A DNA stretch of 64,000 nucleotides from Rheum nobile (GCA_027886185.1 WOAB01000127.1:2790001-2854000); one strand, 5' to 3'. Counted from the stretch's first letter, positions 22,551 through 35,339 are shown. Numbers and translations: made by a program. Notes: generated by a model from the sequence alone, not told the origin.

Positions 22551-25044
22551 TGTAATATCCCTCATTTTGTAAGGGTAATTTTGAATTTTTCTTATGATCA
22601 TATTACAAGTCAGATTAAATTCAGAGAAGTACGGACATTCTATGCAATGTGCGACCTCTGTAATATTTTTCTGAGTAATATAAAATACAGTTAAGGTATC
22701 TTTGGGTTAAAAGGGTCGTTTGTGTACGAATATATTTAACCCGGAGTTAAGAAAATTTTACCCCTTGGTAAAAACGACAAAACGGGTCAAAGGGGGCAAA
22801 ATTGGCCTTGACTGCACCCTGGCCGCACCCTGCCGCACCGCGGCGAAGGCCAATGTCAGTGGCGGTCACGAGTCGGCCACCGCACCCCCACTGCACCCCG
22901 CGGTGGTAGCTGTCTCCTTGACAGCGTTGCAGTGCAACTTGGCTGAGGCAGAAGTAGCCTTGTTGAGTCACCTAGCCTATGCCTATAGGTCGGGGCACCT
23001 CATGGTTGATGTGTCCAGCTCGTGAGCAGTCTTGTGGGACTATAAAAGGAGGGAGGAGGCAGAGAAGAGGGTCACAAACCCAGCTGCAAGTCATCCTCTT
23101 CCTCAAGAAAACTCCATTGTTGCTCATAGTTCAAGCTTTGCTTGTGAGTGTGTTCGAATCCCTTTTGAGTGTTAGAAAGGTGTTCCTAAGTGGTATTCTA
23201 AGGCATAAGAAGGTGGGAGATCAAACCAAGAACAAATCAAAGTCGAACGAATTGATTTGGGTAAGTTTCTCCCCCAAAACTTCGAAGAACTCTCGCCTGC
23301 TGCCTTCACCGCACCCAGCGGCACGAGCCCAACCGCACCCGCGGCGAGCTTACTCGAGTTGTGTGTTCTTGGGTGTTTGGGTTCGGGCAAGGCTTGGGGC
23401 AAGGCTTGGTTCCTTCGATTCCTTTGTACTTCTGTTAGATTCATATATGTAGATATTGAATCTAACTTAGAGTCTTGTTATGGATCGTTTCATAGGGATT
23501 TATTATCCAGGATCTGTCCCAGTTACAGACTCGGAAACCTTTGTTCTTAAGCTTGTGAAGATCTCGTCAAATCTAAGTCAAGTGGCGGTTCGCTCTTGCT
23601 CATCATTCCATATTTCCATTAATTATCAATAGTTTGATTGTTAATTAATTTGGAATGATTTACTGTTTTGTTGGGATCAGTTTTGATAAATGATATGGAT
23701 TAAAATATGATATTATAATAGGTTGTATATCTGTTAGAACAACGCTATTATAGATATATATTTTATGAGGATTGCCGGGAGGGAAACAATATGAAAAGAA
23801 TATGATATTATAATAGGTTATATATCTGTTAGAACAACGCTATTATGAATATCTATATTATTATGATGATAGTCTAGAGGACTGTGATATGATTATTATT
23901 GTGTTGAACTGTTTAGTTAGCACGAGTAGTCAGGAACGTTGGACTATTCGACGTCCAGTCGTTTCTTTATAATACTAAATGGTGTGTAGGGCGGCAAAAC
24001 CCCTAACATCATTCTGTGGGTCATGACCGATCTCAATACGCTAAGTATAGAGATGGTGGCACTTAGCTGGTGCTACAAACCTTGGAATTCATTCCCTTCA
24101 AGAGTATGTCCCTCATGGAGAAACATATGTCCTATATGTCCCTTATGGCGAAACATATATTCAATATATGTCCCTCATGGCGATACATATATTTAAAAGC
24201 CTATCACGTGAGGCGCGTTTTGGAATTAAATAAGATAAGTGCCGTCGTAGCACATGATTAAATATACATCAGACGAGTAGTGTAGCTAGGAAAACTCGTC
24301 TTGACTTTGATCAGAGTACCGTTCTCTTTCCAATCTGGATTCGCGTTAAGCGGTGAGGTTGGTTGTGAACCGAAACATCAAGTCGTTTTTGAACTCTTGT
24401 ATGAGATTATTTATGTTCCCCAACATTGTCATACTTCCGATAAGACTCAATTGATTGGAGTCTTCTTTTGGGTTGATTGCTGCGAGACTCGGTCTCCAGG
24501 ATCTTCTCTTGTTCATGCCTTTTGATATCTTCCAGTAGAAGTATGGTGGTTGACTATCGTCGTCGGTTATTATTCGAGGAGCGATGAGTCTAACCTAATA
24601 CGACTACTCGAACCATTTGCTTTGTACCCTTGCATAGTCTTTCATTTGACTAACCAACCGCAATTGTTCTGCATGGTTGGCTGGTGTCATCCGTTTGATT
24701 CGGCACATCAGATAAACATCCGAGAAATGAGGGCTAGAACGACTATAAAGGCAAACGGTGTTTTAATGAATTTACCAGGTTGCGATCCTTGGCGGGTGAT
24801 CATTAAGATCAAAACCCTTGTAATTATGTTTTACAAAGACTTTCGCTGATTACTCTGTTTTGTCCTATGGGGATTGGGATGTAATCCCCAGACATATGTT
24901 TTGACCAAAGTTTTTGGTGTTTAAATCATAATTGCTATTTATGATTTGTGTTTAAATGGTAAAGCCTGGGGTGGTTTCAGTGTGGAAACCGAGGTCACTG
25001 GCGGTAATACCTTTCCAAATGGGTTACGATTTGGGGGTGTTACA
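22551..25044 (+). repeat. 5' LTR of the Tekay element
   Basis: The 2494-bp LTR carries a segment of about 95 bp (23706-23800), bounded by direct repeats starting TATGATATTATAATAGG, that is absent from the 3' LTR. It therefore has two copies of that repeat where the 3' LTR has one. Confidence 0.9.
23041..23049 (+). promoter_or_regulatory. TATA box in 5' LTR of the Tekay element
   Basis: TATAAAAGG followed by a purine-rich stretch. The same box is kept at 31705-31713 in the 3' LTR. It is the likely core promoter of the genomic RNA. Confidence 0.6.
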
Positions 25045-25049
25045 GATCT

Positions 25050-25061
25050 GGTATCAGAGCC
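25050..25061 (+). other. Primer-binding site of the Tekay element
   Basis: GGTATCAGAGCC lies a few bases after the LTR end and is complementary to the 3' end of initiator Met-tRNA, the usual primer of this group. Confidence 0.8.
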
Positions 25062-25259
25062 AAAAGTTTTAAAACGGGTTTTGGGAATTCATGAACCATT
25101 TACTCATTTTAAATTGAGAAATGTTTTCAAAGGCTCTGAGTTTTCAAAATGAAAAGAATTTGAAATATTACCGTTTATAGTCGTGCCCTTTCTTTAGACT
25201 GATATGGAAGTAACTTCTATATTTAGAAAGACTAACTCTCGTTTCGTCATTCGTAGGAT

Positions 25260-26195
25260 ATGGGTGCCTGCTCTTCACTCCCAAAGGATAAGGAGGAAGT
25301 AGAGGCGAATCCACCCTCCCCTATGGAGCTTGAATTCCCAGTTCCAATTCGTAGTTTCAAGGTCGGAGGACCAAGTAACCCACTTGAGGAAGTAAAACAC
25401 GTGCTTCCAGAGTCAGTTGTGCTAGTGTCCGACCAGACCATGGTCCCAGTGGCCGAGCCGGTAGTAGCACCACGGGAGAACATGAGACATGAAGTAGAGT
25501 TGTCAAGATATGCTAGAGGATATTACGACAACGACTACATGATTGAGATGATCCCAGAAGGGGAAGAAGGAGAAGAGGAGGAAGAAATCCTAGAAGTGGA
25601 TTCTGAAGAGGATCCCGAGGAGGATCCAATGGAAGACGAAGATCCAATAGAAGATCTCGAGGAAGTCCCGGTGGAGCAGGGCTATGAACCTGATGGTTTA
25701 AGACACTTATTGGTGGATGATGAGCATACGAAGATGCAATTCATCTACCCTAGTCCGCCAGTTAGACCGACGTACTCGCCAATGACTGAAGCGGACTGAG
25801 AGAACCTCTATGTCGAATACGGCATTAGAGGAAGTCGACCCCAAGAGATACCGGAAGGTTCCCAGCCTGATCCTGTTCGGAGAAGGTGGAGGTCAGAATC
25901 CGAATTAAGGGAGATACTTCGACAGAGTGAGGAGATCTCTTTCGAAGAGCAACGTCAGATGGACAATATTATTAACCGTATTCTAGGTCAAGTAAGGCCA
26001 GGAGGGCCAGAAGTGAATGACCAGGGTGTTACCAGGCCAAGTATAAGGCCGATGACACCAGAATCATTAGACGAACCAAGTATCCCAGGGCCAAGTAGGG
26101 TGAGAAGTTTATCACCAGACCCTGATGAAGAACCCCGTCCTAAGAAACCCTGTGTGGACAGCTTGCCATATAGGAAGCGTTTCAGGGGACTTTGA
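25260..26195 (+). pseudogene. Accessory ORF between 5' LTR and gag, with acylation-like N-terminus
   Basis: The ATG at 25260 is the first after an in-frame TAG (25254-25256). The frame spans 312 codons including the stop, with a single internal TGA at 25797-25799. The N-terminus reads MGACSSLPKDKEE: Gly2 and Ser6 fit the N-myristoylation pattern and Cys4 could be palmitoylated. A strongly acidic stretch (roughly residues 100-145, Glu/Asp in long runs) follows, and the C-terminus is basic (RPKKP, YRKRFRGL). I recognise no domain. It is separate from gag, which starts about 240 bp later in another frame. The long open frame suggests it was once translated. Function unknown. Confidence 0.6.
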
Positions 26196-26430
26196 GAAAG
26201 GACCGATGTAACTATAATAGTTTCCTTTTGTGTAATACTCTAGTGTACATGTGGTAAATTAGTGAATTCTCTGAGCAATTTTGTTCTAAAGCTCAGGAGA
26301 TTTCCCTTTTTGAAAAAACCTTATGTATAAGTTGAAGTTTATCTTATAAAGTTTACCTAGTTTGATCCTTTCCGAGTTGATTGTTACATTAAGTATACTG
26401 CAAGGTATTAATGTATAAAATTCTTGGAAA

Positions 26431-27660
26431 TTGATTGGTAAACAGATGATGAACACAAGGAACAATGCTCGTTCTGGTGCTGCGCCGAGTAACAATCCCA
26501 GACATAACGAGAGAAATGTTGGAAATCCTGAGAATGTACGTGAGTCCAGTTCCCAACATAATCCCGGAGGCAATGACCCAGCTCAGGGCAACGCTCCAAG
26601 GATATTTGATGAAGCGGCCATTGCAGAAATTTGAGGAATTGTCATGCAAGCAATGACCGATGTGCTACACCCGAATGTGCCTTAGGCTCAAGATGTGCCG
26701 GCATCCTCAACGGCCCCGGGAGTTGAAGAACAGGAAACTCATGTACCTTTGCATCAGGAGAATGTGGTCAGAAACAGGAATGATATTGGCCGAGCGCTGA
26801 AAGCCATAAATTCTATGAGTCCTGACAGTTTCAATGGGAAGGGTGAACCAGTTGAAGTGACGCATTGGTTTTCCCATATGGAGCGGTTGTTCCGTAGTGT
26901 GGAGTGCACTGAGACTGAGAAAGTGCATATAGCTTTTCTTCAACTGAAGGGAGATGTTAGCGAGTGGTGGGAAAACACTGGTCTTGCTGACAACCCTGAT
27001 TTGAATTGAGCAATGTTTAAGACCAAGATGATAGACCGATTCTTCTCTCAGGCGAATAGGGAAGAAAAGCATAAAGAGTTTCTTTACCCTAAGATTGAAG
27101 GGTTGAAGGTGACTGAGCTAGCAACCAAGTGTAATCACTTGTTGCGGTATGCTGGATCAGAGGTATCCAGTGAAGAACAGAAAATCTGGCATTTCCATGA
27201 GTGGATGAGCCCAGAGATTAAGCCAATGATGTTGAGCCACAATTGCTCTACCTTAGAGCAATATGTGGATGCGGCTTACAAGTTAGAGGTGACTCTGGAT
27301 GAGTCGACCAAGAGAAAGAATCGCCAGAGGTCGATGCAGAATCAATCTCAGGCAAGTGGATTCAAACATCCTGCGCCACCGTCTAACTTTGCTAAATCTA
27401 GCAAGGCGAAAACGGGTGGGACTCAAGGAGAGTCGACACAGCCATCGGGCCAGGGCAAGAGTCCGATTCAATGTTACAATTGTGGTACGGCTGGGCATAA
27501 GAGTACTGCGTGTCCGAAGGAGAGGAAGACATGCTTTGGTTGTGGGAATGAAGGGCATTTTCAGAAGTTCTGTTGGCAGGGAAAGCAGAAAGGAGTAGAG
27601 TCACAGCAGGGGTCTGTTAATCAGAGTAACCGACCCAGGTTTAAACGGCTCCTAGTCCTT
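26431..27660 (+). pseudogene. Gag of the Tekay element
   Basis: The frame runs from about 26431 (or the ATG at 26449) through in-frame stops at 26632-26634, 26683-26685 and 27007-27009. The capsid-type segment includes FNGKGEPVEVTHWFSHMERL and GDVSEWWE. Two CCHC zinc knuckles lie near 27472-27570 (CYNCGTAGHKSTAC and CFGCGNEGHFQKFC). Gag would bind and package the RNA. The frame joins pol through a one-base shift near 27648. I read that as an indel because related elements usually have a fused gag-pol. Confidence 0.8.
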
Positions 27661-30600
27661 CGGTGCAGACAAATGCCCAGAACAAGGGGAAAGCCCCAGC
27701 TGCTTCTAGAGGTCAGGGTCAACGCCTGTACGAGATGCGTGAGGCTGATGGACTTAACGCTCCAATTGCTCAAGGTACTTTATACCTTCATTCTACTTCA
27801 GTGTGCATACTGTTTGATTCAGGTGCTACCCATTCCTTTATTTCAGAGAGTTGTGTTAATAAGTTAGGTCTAGTTTGCAACGAGGTTTGTGAGCCTTTCA
27901 TTGTGAATCTTCCTAATAGTGAACGCTTAGTGGGGACTAAGTGTCTGTCTGAATTTCCGATTACCATCCAGGGTAAGAAATTCAAGGCAGATTTGATCTG
28001 TATTGCCATGGCTCCATACGACATTATCCTCGGTATGGATTGGCTGACGCGTCATGGGGCGGTAATCGACTTTAGTTCAAGAACGGTGACGGTGTCATCC
28101 GGGGGCCAGAGTGTATGCAAATTCAAGGGTCAGAATGACGCTGAGAACGGCAGGCTTATCAATGCGATGGCTGTGTTTAAGCTACTTCGACAAGGTTGTG
28201 TCGGGTACCTTTGCTATCTAGATGCGCCCATGAAAGATGAACCATCGGTTCTTAATATTCCTGTGATTCGTGAGTTTCTGGATGTCTTTCCGAAAGAAAT
28301 TCTTCGATTACCCCCGCATCGTGTCGTGAAGTTTTCAATTGATCTCGAACCGGGTACTGCGCCGATTTCGAAGGCACCGTACCGGATGGCTCCTGCTGAA
28401 ATGCAGGAATTGAAGAAGCAACTGGAGGATCTTCTTGACAAGGGTTATATAAGGCCGAGTGCATCTTCTTGGGGTGCTCTGGTCTTGTTTGTCAAGAAGA
28501 AAGATGGATCGTTCCGACTTTGTATCGACTATCGAGAGTTGAACAAAGTCACGATCAAGAATAAGTATCCTTTGCCAAGGATTGATGATCTGTTAGATCA
28601 GTTGTAGGGAGCTAAAGTCTTTTCCAAGATCGATCTGAGATCTGGTTATCATCAACTCAGAATTCGTGAGGAAGATATTCCGAGGACTGCATTCCGGACA
28701 AGGTATGGTCACTACGAGTTCGTAGCTATGCCATTCGGACTTACCAATGCTCCAGCGGTCTTTATGGACCTGATGAATCGATGCTTACACCAGTACTTGG
28801 ATAAGTTCGTGGTGGTTTTCATCGATGATATTTTGATTTATTCTCCGAATGAGGAAGTTCACAAGGAGCATCTTCGGATTGTTTTGTCAATCCTTAGACA
28901 AAATGAGCTGTATGCTAAGTTGTCTAAGTGCGATTTTTGGATCAAGGAAGTGGCTTTCTTGGGCCATGTGATAAATGAAAAGGGGGTAATGGTTGATCCC
29001 CAGAAGATTGAAGCAGTAGCTAATTGGAAACGGCCTCAGAATGTGAAGGAGGTGCGCAGTTTCCTTGGACTTGCTGGATATTACAGACGGTTCGTAGAGG
29101 GATTTTCTAAGATCGCTCTACCTATGACCGGTCTACTTTGCAAGGTCCATAAGAAGTTTGTCTGGAATGACAAGTGCGAGGCCAGTTTTCAGAAATTGAA
29201 GGAATACCTGACCTCTGCACCAGTGCTAACGCTACCAGAAGGAACTGATGATTATGCGGTCTATAATGATGCTTGAAAGAGTGGTTTGGGTTGTGTGTTG
29301 ATGCAAAGAGGCAAGGTTATTGCTTATGCGTCAAGACAACTGAAAACCTATGAAGAAAACTATCCAACGCATGATCTAGAGTTAGCAGCGGTAGTGTTTG
29401 CGTTGAAGATTTGGAGGCATTATCTCTATGGTGTGAAATGCCAAGTCTTCACTGATCACAAGAGTCTCAAGTATGTATTCACTCAGAAGGAGTTGAATAT
29501 GAGACAACGTCGTTGGTTAGAGCTACTCAAAGACTATGACCTCGAATTGCTGTATCATCCGGGCAAGGCTAATGTAGTAGCGGATGCATTGAGCCGAAAG
29601 ACGCCGCACGAGGCAGTAGTGGCTTTGCTTATGGCTCAGACCGAATTGAACCAAGGATTGTGCGAAGCAGAAGTCTTGTACGATCAACGTCGAGGATACA
29701 TGAGTATGCTTGAGATTCAGGCTACACTTCTTGATCAGATCAGGGAGAAACAGGTTGATGACGTGATCTTGGTGAAGTTGTGTAGTGAAGTGATGGACGG
29801 GAAAGCTCCCGGTTTCGTGATTCAAGAAGATGGATCACTCTGGTTTCAGGACCGGATTTGTGTGCCTGACGTTGATGGTCTTCTCCAGTTGGTGATGAGG
29901 GAAGCTCATTCGTCAGCTTATTCTGTACATCCAGGCTCTAGCAAAATGTACAAGGACCTCCGGAAGAAATTCTGGTGGCCCAACATGAAATGAGATGTGG
30001 CAGAATTCGTGGCGAAATGTTTGACTTGTCAGAAGGTCAAGATAGAGCATCGCAGGCCAGGTGGTGAATTGCTACCTCTTCCAGTTCCAGAATGGAAATG
30101 GGAAGATATTGCAATGGATTTCGTCATAGGACTGCCAAAGACGAAGAACCAAAAAGATGCTATCTGGGTTATCATTGACAGGCTCACGAAGAGTGCTCAC
30201 TTCGTGGCTATTAAGTCAACGTGGGGAACCCAGAAGCTATCAGAAGTGTTCTTGCACGAGATTATCCGATTGCATGGTACTCCAAAGACCATTGTATCGG
30301 ATCGTGATAGCCGATTCATGTCAAGGTTCTAGAAGGAACTTCACAAGGCCATGGGAACCGAATTAAGGTTCAGTACTGCTTTTCATCCTCAGACTGATGG
30401 ACAATCCGAGAGGACTATCCAGACTTTAGAGGATTAGTTAAGAGCATGTGTACTCGACCGTCCGACTAGCTGGGAGGACAGCTCGAGTCTAATCGAGTTC
30501 ACCTACAATAATAGCTGGCATGCTACTATCAAGATGGCTCCATTCGAGGCTTTGTATGGTCGCAGATGCAGATCTCCGATTTGTTGGGATGAAAACGCCG

Positions 30601-31166
30601 ACAAGATTCTGCTCGGACCAGAGCTGATCGAAAGGACGGCCTCAGACATTGCTTTGATTAGACAAAGAATGTTGACCGCTCAAAGTCGACAAAAGTCTTA
30701 CGCTGACCCAAATCGTAGGAATGTCGAATTTGAGGTTGGTGACAAGGTCTTTGTCAGAGTATCACCATGTAAGGGCGTGTTCTGATTTGGTAAGCGTGGA
30801 AAGCTTAACCCTCGCTACGTGGGACCATTTGAGATCCTTGATAGAGTGGGATCTCTAGCATACCGTTTGGCATTGCCACCATCGGCACATCCAGTGCATA
30901 ATGTGTTCCACGTATCCTTGCTGAGGAAATACGTGCCAGATGAATCTCATGTGCTGAGTTATGAAGACATCGAGATTCAGGCAAATGGTACCTACGAAGA
31001 GATACTTGTGCGTCTTTTAGAGCGTCGTGTGAAGCAATTGCGCAACAAGGTGGTACCGTTGGTACGGATTCTGTGGTCCAAGTCAGGAACCGAAGAGGTT
31101 ACTTGGGAGACTTGGGAAACTGAGGAGGATATGCTTAGACGCTTTCCCGAGTTGTTTTCGGCCTAA
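27661..31166 (+). pseudogene. Pol of the Tekay element (protease, RT, RNase H, integrase, chromodomain)
   Basis: One reading frame spans the whole of pol with six in-frame stops (28605, 29274, 29991, 30330, 30435 and 30783) and no frameshift. Protease shows LFDSGATHSFIS (about 27810). Reverse transcriptase shows the intact FIDDIL catalytic box with Asp codons at 28824-28829. RNase H ends with YHPGKANVVADALSRK. Integrase shows HPGSSKMYKDL, the zinc-binding CLTCQKVK, the D of AMDFVIGLP, the D of VSDRDSRF and the E region GQSERTIQTLED. The tail (about 30960-31166) with VTWETWETEEDM resembles a Tekay chromodomain, which would guide integration to chromatin. The catalytic residues are mostly kept and the stops look recent. 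Confidence 0.9.
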
Positions 31167-31189
31167 GTTTCGGGGTCGAAACTTCTTTT

Positions 31190-31202
31190 AAGGGAGAGGT
31201 AA
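31190..31202 (+). other. Polypurine tract of the Tekay element
   Basis: AAGGGAGAGGTAA directly precedes the 3' LTR start and would prime plus-strand DNA synthesis. Confidence 0.75.
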
Positions 31203-33620
31203 TGTAATATCCCTCATTTTGTAAGGGTAATTTTGAATTTTTCTTATGACCATATTACAAGTCAGATTAAATTCAGAGAAGTACGGACATTCTATGCAAT
31301 GTGCGACCTCTGTAATATTTTTTTGAGTATTATAAAATATAGTTAAGGTATCTTTGGGTTAAAAGGGTCGTTCGTGTACGAATATATTTAACCCGGAGTT
31401 AAGAATATTTTTACCCCTTGGTAAAAACGACAAAATGGGTCAAAGGGGGCAAAATTGGCCTTGACCGCACCCTGGCCGCACCCTGCCGCACCGCGGCGAA
31501 GTCCAATGCCAGTGGCGGTCACGAGTCGGCCACCGCACCCCCACCGCACCCTGGCCGCACCCCACGGTGGTAGCTGTCTCCTTGACAGCGTTGCAGTGCA
31601 ACTTGGCTGAGGCAGAAGTAGCCTTGTTGAGTCACCTAGCCTATGCCTATAGGTCGGGGCACCTCATGGTTGATGTGTCTAGCTCGTGAGCAGCCTTGTG
31701 GGACTATAAAAGGAGGGAGGAGGCAGAGAAGAGGGTCACAAACCCAGTTGCAAGTCATCCTCTTCCTCAAGAAAACTCCATTGTTGCTCATAGTTCAAGC
31801 TTTGCTTGTGAGTGTGTTCGAATCCCTTTTGAGTGTTAGAAAGGTGTTCCTAAGTGGTATTCTAAGGCATAAGAAGGTGGGAGATCAAACCAAGAACAAA
31901 TCAAAGTCGAACGAATTGATTTGGGCAAGTTTCTCCCCGAAAACTTCGAAGAACTCTCGCCTGCTGCCTTCACCGCACCCAGCGGCACGAGCCCAACCGC
32001 ACCCGCGGCGAGCTTACCTGGGTTGTGTGTTCTTGGGTGTTTGGGTTCGGGCAAGGCTTGGTTCCTTCGATTCCTTTGTACTTCTTTTAGATTCATATAT
32101 GTAGATATTGAATCTAACTTAGGGTCTTGTTATGGATCGTTCCATAGGGATTTATTATCCAGGATCTGTCCCAGTTACAGACTCGGAAACCTTCGTTCTT
32201 AAGCTTGTGAAGATCTCGTCAAATCTAAGGCAAGTGGTGGTTCGCTCTTGCTCATCATTCCATATTTCCATTAATTATCAATAGTTTGATTGTTAATTAA
32301 TTTGGAATGATTTACTATTTTGTTGGGATCAGTTTTGATAAATGATATGGATTAAAATATGATATTATAATAGGTTGTATATCTGTTAGAACAACGCTAT
32401 TATGAATATCTATATTATTATGATGATAGTCTAGAGGACTGTGATATGATTATTACTGTGTTGAACTGTTTAGTTAGCACGAGTAGTCAGGAACGTTGGA
32501 CTATTCGACGTCCAGTCGTTTCTTTATAATACTAAATGGTGTGTAGGGCGTCAAAACCCCTAACATCATTTTGTGGGTCATGACCGATCTCGATACGCTA
32601 AGTATAGAGATGGTGGCACTTAGCTAGTGCTACAAACCTTGGAATTCATTCCCTTCAGGAGTATGTCCCTCATGGCGAAACATATGTCCTATATGTCCCT
32701 CATGGGGAAACATATATTCAATATATGTCCCTCATGGCGATACATATATTTAAAAGCCTATAACGTGAGGCACGTTTTGGAATTAAATAAGATAAGTGCC
32801 CTCGTAGCACATGATTAAATATACATTAGACGAGTAGTGCAGCTAGGGAATAGTGTAGCTAGGAAAACTCGTCTTGACTTTGATCAGAGTACTGTTCTCT
32901 TTCCAATCTGGATTCGCGTTAAGCGGTGAGGTTGGTTGTGAACCGAAACATCAAGTCATTTTTGAACGCTTGTATGAGATTATCTATGTTCCCCAACATT
33001 GTCATACTTCCGATAAGACTCAATTCATTGGAGTCTTCTTTTGGGTTGATTGCTGTGAGACTCGGTCTCCAGGATCTTCTCTTGTTCATGCCTTTTGATA
33101 TCTTCCAGTAGAAGTATGGTGGTTGACTATCGTCGTCGGTTATTATTCGAGGAGCGATGAGTCTAACCTAATACGACTACTCGAACCATCTGCTTTATAC
33201 CCTTTGCATAGTCTTTCATTAGACTAACCAACCGCAATTGTTCTCTGCATGGTTGGCTGGTGTCATCCGTTTGATTTGGCACATCAGATAAACATCCGAG
33301 AAATGAGGGCTAGAACGACTATAAAGGAAAACGGTGTTTTAATGAATTTACCAGGTTGCGATCCTTGACGGGTGATCATTAAGATCAAGACCCTTGTAAT
33401 TATGTTTTACAAAGACTTCCGCTGATTACTCTGTTTTGTCCTATGAGGATTGTGATGTAATCCCCAGACATATGTTTTAACCAAAGGTTTTGGTGTTTAA
33501 ATCATAATTGCTGTTTATGATTTGTGTTTAAATGGTAAAGCCTGGGGTGGTTTCGGTGTGGAAACCGAGGTCACTGGCGGTAATACATTTCCAAATGGGT
33601 TACGATTTGAGGGTGTTACA
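31203..33620 (+). repeat. 3' LTR of the Tekay element
   Basis: The 2418-bp copy is closely similar to 22551-25044. It lacks the duplicated 95-bp segment but has a short extra GC-rich unit (CCGCACCC type) near 31545-31560. Confidence 0.9.
31705..31713 (+). promoter_or_regulatory. TATA box in 3' LTR of the Tekay element
   Basis: TATAAAAGG is conserved with 23041-23049. If active it would drive transcription outward into the Helitron RPA flank. Confidence 0.5.
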
Positions 33621-33639
33621 AATATAGACTGAGTGGAAG

Positions 33640-33980
33640 ATCATTATTATATGCAGAACAAATCAATGGTTGATCACAATGAACCCTACTGCATGATGAT
33701 CTTATAACAGGTCAATTATAATTCCACGACTAAAGCTTCTAAAGTTCAAATTTCTCAGTCATAGTTTTTTTTATCGATTTATGATTAGATAAATACGTTG
33801 TGCTAAAATGACTTAAATTTGTATTCGGCCATTGCTGTGGCTTATAGCAAATTACTAATGGTTGTTCATGATTACATGTATAAGAACTTAGAAGAGAGGA
33901 ATTGATTTAACTGTCTAAATATTTACAATATAGAGATCTCAGATAGTCCTGAAGTGATAAGTTATAATCTACAAGTTGCT
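33640..33980 (+). repeat. About 330-bp direct repeat, copy 1
   Basis: This segment starts near TATGCAGAACAAATC and matches 37995-38310, apart from about 45 bp extra in the second copy and scattered substitutions. It lies beside the Tekay insertion, downstream of the RPA gene. Confidence 0.75.
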
Positions 33981-35339
33981 ACAACCAGATCTCCTATTAA
34001 CAACTTTATTTACTGTTATCTAATAACATACTGTTTAAACCGCTTCCATAAAAAATCCCAGTTACATTCTCTCCATACCCAGTGTTAGTTTTGATTTTTG
34101 AGAGCATACACATTTATCATGTATTAGGTGATGTGCTAAAGCTTCCATCTGTAAATACTTCAAGTGTAAAAGGAACTTTCTAGAACTGATATGATGTTCT
34201 GTGTCTATGCTGTTATCTCACTCGTTTCTTTGCCTAATATTTCAGTGGTGGTGGGAGTCTCTTGGCATTTTCAGATGCAAAACCAAGCAATGGAATAGAT
34301 TTTGTAGCTTCTCGTGAAGGGGATCCCTATTAAAATAATGAAGGTAAAATTACTTGCTAAACAATTAGAGCAAACTCAATGGAGTTGGACCGGTTCTTTT
34401 GTTTTTAATATCGCATGTTAATAGATTTGAGCTCCTGCGGTTCGACTTATGACTATTTACATTTTTGTTAACCAATGTCTACAGGCTTATATATGATGAA
34501 CATATTTGGATTACTCAAACTTCTTATTGGATCTCACTGGTTAGCAATGCTACGAACTTATGTGGGTCTTATTTCAAAATGATAGAATTAGTAAGGACAG
34601 TATCATTGCAAACATGAAAACCTAGAGTATTTGAAACGGGAGGAATATTTTAAGAGGAGGCAATTTTTTTTCCCAGTTGCCTAACTAACCCACAATTAGT
34701 ACCCATAATTGCCTTTAGTCCTCATCCTCGATAACAAAGAGCCTTCTTTTCAGCGTGGTCGGGTTCGTTGCATTTTTTGTAATGTCATCTTCAATCCTAC
34801 AAAGCAACATGACACGAAATCAATTATGCAATGTCAACAGTAACAACATAATTCAGAATGCAGCTGTATATACTAACATGTCATTGCTCTGGGGTGTTAT
34901 ATGCTTAGTGGAGTTGTTGTTTTCATGCCGATCAGGGGGTGTTATATGCGCAGTGGAGTTGTTGTCTGGATGCAGACTAAGATTGTCCTCCAAGCACTGC
35001 AGTTTCCTTTTTTGGGTCCAGGACACGCATTTGCCATCTACGTTTACAACACACACTTTGCATACCATTACAGTAAAGGTAATTTCTGATCTAGGCTAAG
35101 ATGTTATGATGTATGGTAAAAGCAATAGCTTTCCTTACATGTCATTATTCTCCTGTGACAACTCGCCATCCACTGGATTTTCACCTGTATGCAGCGCAAC
35201 CCCTTCATTCATAATGACAGAAGCGGAAGCAGCAGCCTGTAGATGGGGTTTTGAACAAGTGCCATGTGCAATGAAGGTAACTTACAGGTGGGCTAAATAA
35301 AAAACACGCAAGTGTATTGTAGGTGGTGGCCCAAAAAAA
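33981..35339. other. Helitron interior downstream of RPA
   Basis: Mostly non-coding AT-rich DNA. Minus-strand frames near 34755-35300 may include a variable 3' end of the RPA gene, but I could not recognise it. Confidence 0.35.

Larger units (their letters stand above)
22551..33620 (+). mobile_element. Tekay/Del chromovirus (Ty3/gypsy), 11.07 kb, degenerate
   Basis: Two long LTRs (22551-25044 and 31203-33620) with TGTAAT...TTACA ends are flanked by the 5-bp duplication AATAT (22546-22550 and 33621-33625). The primer-binding site, an accessory ORF, gag, pol and a polypurine tract follow in order on the plus strand. The pol C-terminus looks like a chromodomain, which together with the domain order and a Met-tRNA primer site fits Tekay/Del. 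All genes carry in-frame stops, so this copy is dead. It sits between the RepHel and RPA genes of the Helitron. Confidence 0.9.

Noticed and set aside
25050..25061. GGTATCAGAGCC (also at 63861) as part of a tRNA gene
   Set aside because: No cloverleaf surrounds it. Position after LTR ends shows it is a primer-binding site.
27640..27646. TTTAAAC heptamer at the gag-pol junction of the Tekay element as a -1 frameshift site
   Set aside because: In the gag frame the codons are TTT AAA C.., so the heptamer is in the wrong phase for canonical slippage. A one-base indel is simpler.
31643..32202. Overlapping frames of 70-150 codons in both Tekay LTRs (also 22720-23550)
   Set aside because: They arise from GC-rich non-coding LTR sequence and occur in three frames; the ORF borders are set by LTR repeats, not by coding signals.
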